Shown here: positions 63,981-64,000 of the stretch, one piece after another | Layout: the number at the start of each line of letters is the position of its first letter | Numbering within the stretch: the first letter of the stretch is position 1 | Source: Symbiodinium natans | Taxonomy: Eukaryota; Sar; Dinophyceae; Suessiales; Symbiodiniaceae | Direction: 5' to 3' | Length of the DNA: 64,000 nt | NCBI GenBank assembly: GCA_905221605.1 | Contig: CAJNDS010000177.1 | Span: 1-64,000 of the forward strand | Program-made: the position numbers and the translations under genes | Notes under the pieces: generated by a model | Databases searched by the model: none | Seen by the model: only the letters and a program-made list of their open reading frames with translations | Told to the model about the DNA's origin: nothing

Positions 63981-64000
63981 TGCATATGTATATATACACA
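63935..64000. repeat. TA/TATG microsatellite at the window edge
   Basis: TATA runs with CACATA variants, cut by the end of the window. Confidence 0.85.

Overview
The window looks like nuclear DNA of a dinoflagellate, most like Symbiodiniaceae or a relative such as Prorocentrum or Polarella; the species cannot be fixed from sequence alone. The evidence is: (i) an intronless BTB/BACK gene of a type abundant in dinoflagellates; (ii) multi-exon genes whose exons join in phase only if some introns start with GC or GA instead of GT, a known dinoflagellate trait; (iii) protein families with an ELFAGRAR motif, a TEYEFLTEEEM motif and an FH-K-GLGRD motif that I recall as multicopy in dinoflagellates; (iv) plant/alveolate-type telomere repeats (TTTAGGG/CCCTAAA) scattered through the window; and (v) a fragment of mitochondrial cytochrome b of dinoflagellate character.

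Layout. 0-9.5 kb is almost pure satellite: a 1.24 kb segment present twice, AATTTAAAT arrays punctuated by a conserved GC-rich module, several arrays of palindromic units, and purine or pyrimidine minisatellites. 9.5-21.5 kb holds the BTB gene and isolated exon-like pieces floating in interstitial telomere repeats. 22.5-26.5 kb is a minus-strand mobile element with three ORFs: an IS1595/Merlin-like DDE transposase, a small acidic protein with a predicted nuclear localisation signal and a SUMO-interaction-like motif, and a P-loop ATPase broken by a one-base frameshift. A 1.3 kb array built on a perfect 28-bp palindrome follows at 26.6-27.9 kb. 29.0-30.85 kb is a G-rich minisatellite interrupted by the mitochondrial cob fragment. 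30.9-36 kb carries plus-strand genes made of very small exons.

37-50.75 kb is the most gene-rich part: three plus-strand multi-exon genes in a row, namely an acidic/lysine-rich protein running into an ELFAG methyltransferase-like domain, a protein with acidic, glutamine-rich and KKRK parts, and a large protein of unknown function. They may be parts of one dispersed dinoflagellate repeat gene or mobile unit. 51-64 kb is again telomere-repeat-rich, with a long chain of small plus-strand exons.

The main theme is that telomere-like arrays and short inverted-repeat elements make up much of the introns. The clearest case is the 294-bp intron at 37354-37647, which consists almost entirely of one TTTAGGG array plus one MITE-like element. 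Exons were found by eye from open frame, residue composition, splice-like borders and phase agreement between neighbours; no alignment or transcript was available.
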